A stretch of DNA of 64,000 bases from Spartobacteria bacterium (lineage in GTDB: Bacteria > Verrucomicrobiota > Verrucomicrobiia > Chthoniobacterales > UBA10450), in NCBI GenBank assembly GCA_003134785.1, contig PLCN01000018.1, forward strand, positions 62,001 to 126,000, read 5' to 3'. The notes under the pieces were generated by a model. The model was not told where the DNA came from, ran no database searches, and saw nothing but the letters and a program-made list of their open reading frames with translations. This document shows, one piece after another, positions 7,484 through 15,789 of this stretch. The position numbers and the translations under genes were made by a program. How positions within the stretch are numbered: position 1 is the stretch's first letter; every line of letters starts with the position of its first letter.

Positions 7484-8674
7484 TCAGAGAGCGCGATTGT
7501 ACTTCTTGAGCAGCTCACGTATCCGCTCGTGGGGTAGGGCTTCGACTTTGTGATTGTCGCGGCCGGTCATGCTTTGATTATCGACTAGAGCATTTACGAC
7601 TGCTTCCTCGGTCGCTTGCACAACTGCTTCGAAGATCGGATCGAGCCGATCGTTCGGCAGGGTCTCCACTGAACGCGTGAGTTTATCGGGGTTGGACGCC
7701 TCCGGATTCGCGTTCGAGAACGCGATGAACAAATCGCCGGAGCCGTTGCCAGAGACCGTTCCGGTCCGGGCCAGCCCGAGCGCGACACGCCGTGCAAGCC
7801 GTTTCAATTGATGAGGCAAGAGCGGCGCGTCAGTCGCGACGACCGCGATGCACGAACCATTTTCTCTCGGATAAACCTGGCCCGGTATTTCCTTGCCGAC
7901 CGGCATGCCCGCGATCACGAGTTGAGGGCGCCGTCCGAAGTTTGCCTGAAGCAGGACGCCAATCGTGTAGGTGCGCGGCGCGGCGTCTTTCTTTTCCCTC
8001 AAGTCGATCTTCCGGGACGCTGTTCCCGTTCCTCCTTTGAATTCGTAGCAAACCATTCCCGTTCCGCCGCCGACGCTTCCCTCTTCGATCGCGCCCCCGT
8101 GCGCTGTGTCCAACGCGTTGAACACATCCTGCGGCTTGACGTGAAAACCATTTACGTCGTTGAGCCAGCCGTCCCAGGTTTCCGCCACGACCGGCAAGCT
8201 CCAGTAAAAACCGCCGGGATCCGCCCCGCCGCGTTTTACGCGCCACGCGATGAGCGCGTCACGCACGACACCAACACTGTGCGTGTTAGTGAGAGCGATG
8301 GGGCCTTCTAAAAAGCCACCTTCCTCCACCCACGCGGTGCCGGTCATCTCGCCGTTGCCGTTGAGACTGAACACGCCCGCATAAACTGGATCGTCCTTTT
8401 TTCCACGCGGGAGAATTGCGGTTACGCCGGTGCGCACGGGACCTTTGCCGACTTCGAGTTTTCCTTCGCCGCTGATGAGCGTGGTGTAGCCGACCTCTAC
8501 GCCGGCGACATCGGTGATGGCGTTCAGCGCGCCGGGTGTGCCGTCGAAGGGAATGCCGAGACCGCGGGCGCGGATGGCTGGGGAGTCCGACGGCGCGGTT
8601 TGCGGTTCGCGGGCGTCCAGAGGCGGAAGGACAAGGAGAAGCGAGAGAACGATGAGACGCGGTGAAGCATTCAT
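7484..8674 (-). CDS. P1 family (S58/DmpA-like) peptidase, secreted
   Basis: The start is placed at ATG 8674 (MNASPRLIVL); the open frame runs 16 codons further into a TCCAACGT repeat and that part is not real coding. A signal peptide of about 20 residues precedes ARGLGIPFDGTPGALNAITDVAGVEVG, the conserved opening of DmpA/BapA-type aminopeptidases. VGGGTGMVCYEFKGGTGTAS is the region where the family cuts itself to expose its N-terminal nucleophile; Ser of GTAS is the expected nucleophile. Length (396 residues) fits. The likely role is release of N-terminal D- or beta-amino acids from peptides in the periplasm. It is divergent from dnaX, with 172 bases between. Confidence 0.85.
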   Translation of the reverse strand: MNASPRLIVLSLLLVLPPLDAREPQTAPSDSPAIRARGLGIPFDGTPGALNAITDVAGVEVGYTTLISGEGKLEVGKGPVRTGVTAILPRGKKDDPVYAGVFSLNGNGEMTGTAWVEEGGFLEGPIALTNTHSVGVVRDALIAWRVKRGGADPGGFYWSLPVVAETWDGWLNDVNGFHVKPQDVFNALDTAHGGAIEEGSVGGGTGMVCYEFKGGTGTASRKIDLREKKDAAPRTYTIGVLLQANFGRRPQLVIAGMPVGKEIPGQVYPRENGSCIAVVATDAPLLPHQLKRLARRVALGLARTGTVSGNGSGDLFIAFSNANPEASNPDKLTRSVETLPNDRLDPIFEAVVQATEEAVVNALVDNQSMTGRDNHKVEALPHERIRELLKKYNRAL

Positions 8675-8686
8675 GGCGGCAAAGAA

Positions 8687-8724
8687 ACGTCCAACGTCCA
8701 ACGTCCAACGTCCAACGCTCAATG
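8687..8724. repeat. TCCAACG tandem repeat block
   Basis: About four direct copies of ACGTCCA separated so that ACGTCCAACGTCC recurs. A longer two-sided version lies at 30199-30305. It sits between the divergent peptidase and dnaX genes, followed by an AATCCGGAAAATCCTGC-type motif at 8763-8795. Confidence 0.75.
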
Positions 8725-8846
8725 GAAGAGGATGAAAAGCGAGATCGACAGCAACGGGATCTCTCCAATCCGGAAAATCCTGCTAATCCTGTCCCATTTT
8801 TCTGATTTCTGTTTTCGCAGACGATGGGGCGGATTAGATTCGAGGC

Positions 8847-10574
8847 GTGAGCTACCAGGTCTTTGCCCGAAAATATCGTCCACAGACTTTCGACGATCTG
8901 GTCGGGCAGGCACATGTCACGCGCACCCTCAAGAACGCGGTGCAGCAGAACCGGCTGGCGCATGCTTACCTGTTTGTTGGGCCGCGCGGGATCGGGAAAA
9001 CGTCGACGGCGCGCATTCTGGCCAAAGCGCTAAATTGCGTTAACGGACCAACGATCACGCCGTGCGGCGTGTGCGATAGTTGCAAGGAAATCACCGCGGG
9101 AAACAGCCTCGATGTGCTCGAGATCGATGGCGCGAGTAACAACGGCGTCGAGCAAGTGCGGGAGTTACGCGATAACGTGCGGTACGCGCCGAGCAAAGGG
9201 CATTTCAAGATCTACATCATCGACGAAGTGCACATGCTCACGTCGGCTGCGTTCAACGCGCTTCTCAAGACGCTCGAGGAACCGCCGCCGCACGTGAAGT
9301 TCATCTTCGCGACGACTGAGCCGCAAAAAGTTTTGCCGACAATTCTGAGCCGTTGCCAGCGCTTCGATCTCCACCGCATCCCGGCGAACCTGATCGCGCA
9401 ACATCTGCAATTCATCGCGGGCAAAGAGAAGATCACGCTCGATCCGGCAGCGGCGCACGCGATCGCGAAAGGCGCGGACGGCGGACTGCGCGACGCGGAA
9501 TCGATGCTCGATCAACTGGTGGCCTTTTGCGGAGAGAAAATCGCGGAGCCGGATGTCTTGAACGTGTTCGGATTCACGAGCGAACAAACGGTGGCCAATT
9601 TCACGGACAAGATTCTGCGCGGTTTAACTTCGGACGCGCTCGAGCTGCTCCATGCCGAAGCGGAGAACGGCAAGGACATGATGAAATTGATGTCCGATCT
9701 GATCGCCTATCTGCGCGATGTGCTCGTGGGCAAAGTGAAACCGGACGCGCTGGCGGACGATTTGAATCCGGAGCTGCAAAAATCGCTGGAGGCGCAGGCG
9801 GCGCTGGTCGACACCGACCGGCTCCTGGAATTGATCGATCAATTCGCCGCGGCCGAGGGCCGAATGAAATGGGCGCCGAACAAGCGGCTGCACTTCGAGG
9901 TCGCGGTGATCAAGGCAATCCAAACGTTGAGCCAGGTAACGCTCAATGAGGTGATCGAAAATCTGGCGGCGTTGCGCGATGGAAAATCGCCGAAGGAGGA
10001 AGGCGCTTCCGCGCGTTCACGACCTCCCGAAGCAGGTCCCTCCGCGAAGAGCAACGCGAAGTTTCAGGACAGGACAGTTGCCGTCGAAACTCCTCGGGTG
10101 GCGGAGAAAACGCCGGCAAAAGAATCAAAGACGACAACGGCAGATCTTTCGCCCGTGCTGGAAGCCAAAGCGATCGATCATGAAGCGGTCTGGCAAAAAG
10201 CAGTCGAACAAATTCGGACGCGACGTCCCTTGATCAGGGGCTGGGTGGAATCGGCAAGGGCCTTGGGAATTGAAGGGCGTTTTTTTGTCCTGGGATTTCC
10301 ACCGGAGCAAAAAACGGCAATGGAATCTGTAGCCAGTCCCCGCACGCGCGACTTTCTCGAAGCGCTGATCAAGGAAATCAGCGGGCAGGATTGGAAGATC
10401 AACTTCATTCTCAAGGAGGGTCTGCCGGTAGCCGCTGCCTCTGAATTGCCGCTGGCATCGGATTCCCAAGCGCCGAAGAAAAAGGGGGACTCGCAAGCAA
10501 CCTTCAAAGATGATCCGCTCATCCGCGAAGCCTTGGAGATTTTTAAAGGCGAAATCAAAACGGTGAGCGATTGA
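8847..10574 (+). CDS. dnaX: DNA polymerase III subunit gamma/tau
   Basis: The clamp-loader ATPase of the replisome. GTG at 8847 gives MSYQVFARKYRPQTFDDLVGQ, the exact family opening. Walker A is GPRGIGKTS at residues 45-53. The zinc site uses Cys64, Cys73, Cys76 and Cys79. Walker B is IYIIDEVHML, and the sensor/arginine-finger motif is ILSRCQRFDL. Domain III follows to about residue 370, then a low-complexity linker and a shorter C-terminal domain, 575 residues in total. ybaB follows after 51 bases, the usual dnaX-ybaB pairing. A programmed frameshift to make gamma could not be identified with confidence. Confidence 0.97.
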   Translation: MSYQVFARKYRPQTFDDLVGQAHVTRTLKNAVQQNRLAHAYLFVGPRGIGKTSTARILAKALNCVNGPTITPCGVCDSCKEITAGNSLDVLEIDGASNNGVEQVRELRDNVRYAPSKGHFKIYIIDEVHMLTSAAFNALLKTLEEPPPHVKFIFATTEPQKVLPTILSRCQRFDLHRIPANLIAQHLQFIAGKEKITLDPAAAHAIAKGADGGLRDAESMLDQLVAFCGEKIAEPDVLNVFGFTSEQTVANFTDKILRGLTSDALELLHAEAENGKDMMKLMSDLIAYLRDVLVGKVKPDALADDLNPELQKSLEAQAALVDTDRLLELIDQFAAAEGRMKWAPNKRLHFEVAVIKAIQTLSQVTLNEVIENLAALRDGKSPKEEGASARSRPPEAGPSAKSNAKFQDRTVAVETPRVAEKTPAKESKTTTADLSPVLEAKAIDHEAVWQKAVEQIRTRRPLIRGWVESARALGIEGRFFVLGFPPEQKTAMESVASPRTRDFLEALIKEISGQDWKINFILKEGLPVAAASELPLASDSQAPKKKGDSQATFKDDPLIREALEIFKGEIKTVSD

Positions 10575-10616
10575 CTACGAAAGCTTTCGCGAGTTGACTC
10601 CGAAAGTTTTCGCGAG
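10571..10616. repeat. 23-bp tandem duplication between dnaX and ybaB
   Basis: Two consecutive 23-base units, TTGACTACGAAAGCTTTCGC+GAG and TTGACTCCGAAAGTTTTCGC+GAG, differ at two positions and are followed by another TTGA. The dnaX stop codon (10572-10574) lies in the first unit. The inner CGAAAGCTTTCG of unit 1 is a palindrome. Confidence 0.9.
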
Positions 10617-10625
10617 TTGACCATT

Positions 10626-10937
10626 ATGAATCTGAACAAGTTGATGAAGCAGGCGCAGAAGATGCAGGAGCAAATGGCGAAGACCCAGGCCGAACTCGAA
10701 GACAAAACGGTCGAGGTGCAAGCGGCCGGCGGAAAGGTCACGGTGGTCGCGAATGGCTCCGGCGATGTGATTTCGATCAAGATCGCGAAAGAGATCGTCG
10801 ATCCCGAAGACGTGGAATTTCTCGAAGAAGCCGTTCTCAGCGGCGTGAAGCAGGCGATCGCTCAGGGCAAAGAGCTGGCGCAATCCGAGATGACGAAGAT
10901 CACGGGCGGGCTGGGAGTGACCGGGCTGGGGTTGTAG
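10626..10937 (+). CDS. ybaB: YbaB/EbfC family nucleoid-associated protein
   Basis: MNLNKLMKQAQKMQEQMAKTQ is the family's N-terminal coiled helix; ANGSGDVISIKIAKEIVDPED forms the central sheet. The length of 103 residues is normal. The start is ATG at 10626; the in-frame TTG at 10617 lies in the tandem repeat and is less likely. The family forms small DNA-binding dimers and is commonly encoded with dnaX and recR; recR is not next here, since a palindrome and a convergent gene follow. Confidence 0.93.
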   Translation: MNLNKLMKQAQKMQEQMAKTQAELEDKTVEVQAAGGKVTVVANGSGDVISIKIAKEIVDPEDVEFLEEAVLSGVKQAIAQGKELAQSEMTKITGGLGVTGLGL

Positions 10938-10962
10938 ATTTCGCGCAGCAAACATTTTCTTC

Positions 10963-11033
10963 CTGTAGCGGCGGTCGATGACCGCCGAACGAGGAAAGAG
11001 AAACCGGTCGGCGGTCATAGACCGCCGCTACAG
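10963..11033. repeat. Palindromic repeat, family A (CTGTAGCGGCGGTC...)
   Basis: CTGTAGCGGCGGTCGATGACC at the left is mirrored by GGTCATAGACCGCCGCTACAG at the right. It lies between two converging genes and its right end overlaps the stop codon of the PHP gene at 11028. Relatives lie at 35313-35341, 47778-47899 and 50221-50356. Confidence 0.85.
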
Positions 11034-11810
11034 TTGCCGGATTTCCGCTTTGTGCCGCTCGAAGACGCACACCTTCCCTACCCCGAGCTGCGCCATTTTC
11101 TCGGCGAGCCGGTCGTAGTTCTCGCCGAGTTGCCCATGTGAGTGCGCATCGGAAGCGATAGTGAAGCGAATGCCTTTCGCGAGCGCGAGCTGAATGATTT
11201 CATCGGAGGGATAAAGTTCGTTCACCGGTTTACGCCAGCCGGCAGTCGACAGCTCCATGCACAAACCCCGCGCCGCAATGAAATCGAGCGCCGCTCCGAC
11301 CAGAGTTTCGATCTTCGCCTTCGGGCGATGGCCGTGAATCTTGATCAGATCGATATGCGAGAGGCAATCGACCAGACCGGTCGCGGCGATTTCGCGGACC
11401 CGCTGAAAATAATCCGCGTAAATCTCATCGATGTCGCGACCAGCGAACTGCGCGGCACCGGCTGGCACGCTGTCGAACATCTGCTCCGGCTGCTCGAGAA
11501 AATGAACTGAGCCGAGGACGAAATCGAGCCGGTCCCAATTCTTCTCGACCCAACGCCTGCCCGCGCTCGAGCGAACGGGATCGTTATCCAGTTCCACCCC
11601 GGCGCGAATCTTCACGTCGGGATTGGCCACGCGCAGCTTGTCGATTTCATCGAAATCGATTCCTTCGTGATACCGGTCGTGATCGGTGAAGGCGATGTCG
11701 GTCAGCCCGATTTTTCGACCGTGATTGACCCACGGCTGGAGAAGCTCCTGGCTGTAGGGCTGAATCCGATGGCCTTGCGGATGCGAATGGTAATCGGAAA
11801 AGAGCTTCAC
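11028..11810 (-). CDS. PHP-domain phosphoesterase, histidinol-phosphatase-like
   Basis: The GTG start at 11810 gives MKLFSDYHSHPQGH, whose DYHSH is PHP motif I. FTDHDRYHEG (motif II), GVELD (motif III), GSVHF, LSHIDLIKIHG and TIASDAHSHGQLGE complete the metal-binding set. It is 260 residues, like HisK-type histidinol phosphatases. Substrate is not certain, as many PHP enzymes of this size act on other phosphates. The stop codon TAG is part of the palindromic repeat at 10963-11033. Confidence 0.85.
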   Translation of the reverse strand: MKLFSDYHSHPQGHRIQPYSQELLQPWVNHGRKIGLTDIAFTDHDRYHEGIDFDEIDKLRVANPDVKIRAGVELDNDPVRSSAGRRWVEKNWDRLDFVLGSVHFLEQPEQMFDSVPAGAAQFAGRDIDEIYADYFQRVREIAATGLVDCLSHIDLIKIHGHRPKAKIETLVGAALDFIAARGLCMELSTAGWRKPVNELYPSDEIIQLALAKGIRFTIASDAHSHGQLGENYDRLAEKMAQLGVGKVCVFERHKAEIRQL

Positions 11811-11819
11811 GTTTCAGGA

Positions 11820-11882
11820 TGTAGAGGCGCTTGTGCCAAGCGCCTAACCAATAAGACAGGCCTTGGCACAAGCGCCTCTACA
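11820..11882. repeat. Palindromic repeat, family C, second copy
   Basis: TGTAGAGGCGCTTGTGCCAA at the left and TTGGCACAAGCGCCTCTACA at the right frame a loop of about 20 bases. It lies between two leftward genes and matches the copy at 4887-4949. Confidence 0.85.
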
Positions 11883-11892
11883 TTTCCCTTCC

Positions 11893-12420
11893 CTACGGCG
11901 CGGTCAGGAATTTTTGCCGGACGCGCAACTCGAGATATTGCGGAAAGAAAACTTCGACGACGAAAACTTTGTTGGGCGTGAGATCCCGCGTGGCGATCGT
12001 TTCCGCATAATAAACATGCTCCTGCGGATTGATCAGGATGTTACCGGGCTTGGGATCGAAGGCATGGTTGTCCGACCATGTGGTCAGGATCGCGTCGGAC
12101 GAATTCTTGAGGTAAATCTCGACGCGCTGGTCGGAGGGGAAATCGAGCGTGACGGCGCGTTTCGAAACGTTGGTGAGCGTGATCTTGACCTCGAGCTGCC
12201 GGACTTCGGAAAGTTTCACCGGTTGGGGTGAGAGCTTCAAATCGAGAGCCAGGCCGCGGAGCCGCGGATCCTTGTAGGTGGGCGCGGGAGCGGACTGGAA
12301 GGGATGGAGCATGCGAGTGAACCAGCCGCCGCGTTTCTCGGGCGTGGACGTGGGATCCTGCGCGAAAAGGCGAGATGCCACCGCGCAAGAAAGAAAAGCC
12401 AGGGCGAGAGAGCGGCTCAT
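11893..12420 (-). CDS. Secreted BsuPI-like beta-sandwich protein
   Basis: Residues 1-20 form a signal peptide ending LFAQ. The region from about residue 75 (LEVKITLTNVSKRAVTLDFPS and later QRVEIYLKNSSDAILTTWSD) resembles the BsuPI intracellular proteinase inhibitor domain (Pfam BsuPI), an immunoglobulin-like fold. No enzymatic motif is present. It probably sits in the periplasm. The next gene is divergent, starting 55 bases away. Confidence 0.6.
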   Translation of the reverse strand: MSRSLALAFLSCAVASRLFAQDPTSTPEKRGGWFTRMLHPFQSAPAPTYKDPRLRGLALDLKLSPQPVKLSEVRQLEVKITLTNVSKRAVTLDFPSDQRVEIYLKNSSDAILTTWSDNHAFDPKPGNILINPQEHVYYAETIATRDLTPNKVFVVEVFFPQYLELRVRQKFLTAP

Positions 12421-12475
12421 GAGCGGCTAATCAGCAAACGTTGCAAATCCTGTCAAACCCTTTATCAATCCCGCC

Positions 12476-12943
12476 ATGAGAACCGCCGTCGCTTCCGCGC
12501 TCATCGGACTAGTGACGGTGTCGGTCGGCGAAGGGAAACAGCGGCATTGCACGCTTCGTTTGCATACCGAGGCGAACGCCAATGACAGCGCCGTTTTCTC
12601 GACGACGATCCGGTCGCAGTCCTCGGGCAAAACCTCGGTCATCCAAAAAATTCCCGCCATCTCCGAGAATGACGTGGTCGCGTTTCAAGTCTATGCCGCG
12701 GCGGGCGGGACTTACGGCGCTTTGTTTGAGTTGAACGATCATGGCAGACTGGCGCTTGACAGTTTGAGCATCGAGCGGAGAGGAACGTTGCTTTTCATTT
12801 TTGTAAACGGGCGCCCAATCGCCGAGCTGCAAATCGACCGGCGCGTTTCGGACGGCAGAATCTACATCGCGTCCGGGCTCACCTCCAATGACATCGAACT
12901 GATGAAGAAAGATTGGCGGCTGATCGCGCTGCGGAAAAAATAA
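12476..12943 (+). CDS. Exported hypothetical protein
   Basis: 155 residues beginning with a short hydrophobic segment (TAVASALIGLVTVSVG), then beta-rich sequence. The end (FVNGRPIAELQIDRRVSDGR, then YIASGLTSNDIELM) is reminiscent of the SecD head-type fold, but this is a weak impression. The ATG at 12476 follows a run of AATCC-like repeats (CAAATCCTGTC). The M23 gene begins 5 bases downstream, so the two are probably cotranscribed. Confidence 0.6.
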   Translation: MRTAVASALIGLVTVSVGEGKQRHCTLRLHTEANANDSAVFSTTIRSQSSGKTSVIQKIPAISENDVVAFQVYAAAGGTYGALFELNDHGRLALDSLSIERRGTLLFIFVNGRPIAELQIDRRVSDGRIYIASGLTSNDIELMKKDWRLIALRKK

Positions 12944-12948
12944 ACGTA

Positions 12949-13989
12949 ATGCGACCTTTTCTTTCGCGCTGCGCCATAGCTTTCATCGTCACCGTTCCAG
13001 TCATGGGGCTTAGCCAAACCGATCCGCTGAACCTGGCGCTTCCGACGGAGAACGACGCGATTTTCCGCGGCGACGGCGCGGCGTTCTACCAATACATCGA
13101 GCGCGATTATCAAGGTGAGAAATCGACGCCGTGGGAAGGTGGCCGCTATGGCTTTGTGCGGAACCCAGTCGAGACGCCGTCTGGAATTGTTTACACGCGC
13201 TTCCATGAAGGCATCGACATCAAGCCGCTCCAACGGGATGCAAGCGGAGAGCCGCTCGACCCGGTGCGCGCCATCGCGGCGGGCACGGTCGTGCATACGA
13301 ACCTGGTGGCGGGATTTTCCAACTACGGAAAGTATGTGGTGGTGGAGCATCGCTGGGACGGCTGCAATTACTACAGCCTCTACGCGCACCTGAGCGCGAT
13401 CACCGCGCACGTGGGACAACGCGTGCAGCAGCGCGATCAACTCGGCGTGATGGGACACACCGGCGAAGGCTTGAATCAGGCGCGCGCCCATGTGCATCTC
13501 GAACTGAACCTGATGTTGAGCCGGAAATTCGAGGCGTGGTACGATTTCTTTTCCCGGAACGATCCAAATCACCATGGCCTTTACAACGGGATCAACTTGA
13601 TGGGAATCGACATCGCGCGGCTCTATCTCGAATTGCGCAAGCGACCTTCGCTCACGATTCCGGAGTTTCTCTCCGAGGAAGAAACGTTTTATCGTGTGCT
13701 CGTTCCGGCTTCTAAGAACTTCGATCTCGTCCGATTTTATCCCTGGATGCTCGCGCGGAAAACGGAGGGACAACCGGCCTCGTGGGAGATTTCGTTCAAC
13801 CAGGTTGGCGTCCCGCTCAAGATCGAGCCGAGTGGGAAACATGTCGGCGGGCCCGAACTTTCGTATCTCAAGAAGAGTGGAGCCGATCCCAGTTATCTGA
13901 CGCGCGGGCAGGTTGCGGGACGGGGCGAAGGCGCGCATCTCACCGAGAAAGGGAAGCAATTAATGCGGCTTCTCATTTATCCGGATTAA
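12949..13989 (+). CDS. Secreted M23-family metallopeptidase
   Basis: A signal peptide (about residues 1-22, MRPFLSRCAIAFIVTVPVMG) precedes a LytM/M23 domain. The zinc ligands are His86 and Asp90 of FHEGIDIK and His183 of the HVH motif (His181-Val-His183), with SLYAHLS in between. The family cuts peptidoglycan cross-bridges. Residues 200-346 form a C-terminal extension not typical of the family. The ATG at 12949 is preferred over the ORF start at 12913, which lies inside the previous gene. Confidence 0.85.
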   Translation: MRPFLSRCAIAFIVTVPVMGLSQTDPLNLALPTENDAIFRGDGAAFYQYIERDYQGEKSTPWEGGRYGFVRNPVETPSGIVYTRFHEGIDIKPLQRDASGEPLDPVRAIAAGTVVHTNLVAGFSNYGKYVVVEHRWDGCNYYSLYAHLSAITAHVGQRVQQRDQLGVMGHTGEGLNQARAHVHLELNLMLSRKFEAWYDFFSRNDPNHHGLYNGINLMGIDIARLYLELRKRPSLTIPEFLSEEETFYRVLVPASKNFDLVRFYPWMLARKTEGQPASWEISFNQVGVPLKIEPSGKHVGGPELSYLKKSGADPSYLTRGQVAGRGEGAHLTEKGKQLMRLLIYPD

Positions 13990-14272
13990 TGGTGACTTAG
14001 CCAAACCACGTGACCCTCACCCAACCCTCTCCCTCAGAGAGGGAGTTCTTTCTCCAGCCTTGGATAGGGAGACAGCTGGAAGTGCGGGTTGAGCATTCGC
14101 GGCGGGGCCTGACCAACTCAACTCGGAGGGACGGGCTTCCGCACGTCCCATTCATTGCTTTTGGGTGCGACGCAATTTGGAGATGCCCGCTAAAATTGGG
14201 GACTGCGGAAGCACGGCCCTCCGAGCTGGGATCAGGCGGCAAGAATGCTATATGCTTCTTTACCGCACCGGC

Positions 14273-15037
14273 ATGACGAAGATCACACGGCGACAATTTC
14301 TTGGGCTAACCGCGCTGGCCTTGCCGGCGGCCCTCGGGGCCGATGCGCGCTTCATCGAACCGACTTCACTGCGCGTGACAAAATTCAGTCCGGGCGGCGG
14401 GGGCGATTGCCGGTTTGTTCATTTCAGCGACTTCCATCACAAGGGCGATGTGCGTTACGCGACTGAAGTGGTCCGCACCATCAATGAGCTTGCGCCTGAG
14501 TTCGTTTGTTTCACCGGCGATCTGGTGGAAGACGCGCGTTTCGCGACGGAAGCGCTCGGTTTCATTCATCAAATCCAGGCGCCGGTTTATGGCTCGCCCG
14601 GGAACCACGATTACTGGAGTCACGTTTCCTTTCCCGAATTCGAGCGAGCGTTCGCGGCGACTGGCGGTGCCTGGCTGGTGGATCGGTCGATCGTTCTCGA
14701 GAAACATGATCTCGAGCTGGTGGGGATGGCCCGGCGAGGCATTCACGCTTTCGCCGCACCAAACGCAAGCCGGCAAGTGTTGCTGATGCATTATCCGGGA
14801 ATGGCGAATTCGCTGCAGGGCCGTCGATTCGATCTCATTCTGGCGGGGCACTCGCATGGGGGACAGGTTCGGTTGCCCTTCTATGGCGCGCTGATCGTCC
14901 CGCACGGCGTGGGACCTTATGAACTGGGCTACTACGAAACACCCGGTGGTCCCCTTTATGTGAATGCCGGCATTGGCACCTATCGCGTTCCGTTGCGGTT
15001 GAATTGTCGGCCTGAAATTACGGTCGTGACGATGTGA
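14273..15037 (+). CDS. Metallophosphoesterase with Tat signal
   Basis: ATG 14273 gives MTKITRRQFLGLTALALPAA, a twin-arginine-type signal; the frame is open further upstream but that sequence is not protein-like. Metal motifs are HFSDFHH (motif I), CFTGDLVED (II), GSPGNHDYW (III) and LAGHSHGGQVRLP (V). This layout matches the YkuE/YaeI-like calcineurin-type phosphoesterases that act at the outer face of the membrane on lipid-linked phosphates, such as UDP-diacylglucosamine hydrolase relatives. Substrate is unproven. It ends just before a family-B palindrome. Confidence 0.88.
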   Translation: MTKITRRQFLGLTALALPAALGADARFIEPTSLRVTKFSPGGGGDCRFVHFSDFHHKGDVRYATEVVRTINELAPEFVCFTGDLVEDARFATEALGFIHQIQAPVYGSPGNHDYWSHVSFPEFERAFAATGGAWLVDRSIVLEKHDLELVGMARRGIHAFAAPNASRQVLLMHYPGMANSLQGRRFDLILAGHSHGGQVRLPFYGALIVPHGVGPYELGYYETPGGPLYVNAGIGTYRVPLRLNCRPEITVVTM

Positions 15038-15044
15038 CCTCGTG

Positions 15045-15119
15045 TAACCGCCGCCTATGGGCGGCGCGGGGGGATCATCGAACGCAACGCCTGCGCTTCG
15101 CATAGCGAAGCGGCTACAG
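15045..15119. repeat. Palindromic repeat, family B
   Basis: TAACCGCCGCCTATGGGCGG at the left and CGCTTCGCATAGCGAAGCGG followed by CTACAGC at the right are two hairpins, sitting between the converging phosphoesterase and mogA genes. Confidence 0.75.
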
Positions 15120-15602
15120 CTAACACGATGTCGGCACGCTTTGCGCGAGGGCCACTGCGTGCGGGATGGCGCCGGCGACAAAGCCGAGGCATTCCACAGC
15201 GCCGGATGGTTTTCCGGGCAGCGCTAGAACCAGCGAGCGCTCCACTACTGCCGCCAAGCTTCGGGAAAGAATCGCATTCGGCGTGATCTTCATGGATTCG
15301 CGCCGCATCGTTTCTCCAAACCCCGGCAGCTCAACGCGCATCATCGCGCGAATCGCTTCCGGCGTCACATCTCGCGCGGCGATGCCAGTGCCCCCAGTCG
15401 CGAGAATAAGGCCGCAGCCTTGATCGGAAAAGGAGCGCAGCGTTTCCTGGATGCGCGAGATTTCGTCGGAGACAACGGCTTCGGCGAGAACCTGCCAGCC
15501 GTACTTTTGCGCGGCGTCTTTCAAAGCTGGTCCGCCGAGATCGTCATATTCGCCCGCCGCGGCGCGGTCCGAAATAGTGATAATGCCTACTGTGATCCGC
15601 AT
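15120..15602 (-). CDS. mogA: Molybdopterin adenylyltransferase (MogA/MoaB family)
   Basis: 160 residues with VGIITISDRAAAGEYDD at the N-terminus and LILATGGTGIAARDVTPEA, the MoaB/Mog nucleotide-binding signature, followed by the PGFGETMR stretch. The protein activates molybdopterin with ATP ahead of molybdenum insertion. The gene lies 187 bases downstream of moaC in the same direction; a 162-bp palindromic repeat fills that gap. The ATG at 15602 is clear. Confidence 0.9.
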   Translation of the reverse strand: MRITVGIITISDRAAAGEYDDLGGPALKDAAQKYGWQVLAEAVVSDEISRIQETLRSFSDQGCGLILATGGTGIAARDVTPEAIRAMMRVELPGFGETMRRESMKITPNAILSRSLAAVVERSLVLALPGKPSGAVECLGFVAGAIPHAVALAQSVPTSC

Positions 15603-15615
15603 GTGCGCAACATGG

Positions 15616-15777
15616 CAGTGTCATCCCGAGCCGGGCAGACGGCGAGGGACCTCACAATTGCAAATGGGGTCCCCCAACAAAAAGCGCGCGTAGCTTGACG
15701 TTAACGCGTGATGTAGCGCGAAAGCGTGAGAGCGCTTGCGAGGTCCCTCGCCGTCTGCGCGGCTCGGGATGACACTG
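15616..15777. repeat. 162-bp inverted-repeat element, family D, copy 1
   Basis: Ends are CAGTGTCATCCCGAGCC and GGCTCGGGATGACACTG, followed inward by CAGACGGCGAGGGACCTC and its complement. The middle has GTTAACGCGTGATGTAGCGCG. Copy 2 at 51645-51805 shares ends and core, so this is a non-coding mobile element of MITE type. Confidence 0.85.
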
Positions 15778-15789
15778 CATTCCCCCTCT

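Noticed and set aside
8687-8724. Short direct repeats considered as a CRISPR array
   Set aside because: Units of about 7-8 bases with no spacer sequence between; simple tandem repeat and no cas genes.
10300-10320. An A-run in dnaX considered as the programmed frameshift site for gamma
   Set aside because: A run of six A is present, but no clear slippery heptamer with an SD-like signal and hairpin was found; family members in other phyla also lack it.
12862-13959. A 365-residue minus-strand frame opposite the M23 peptidase
   Set aside because: Shadow of a gene with clear zinc ligands; composition is typical of antisense.
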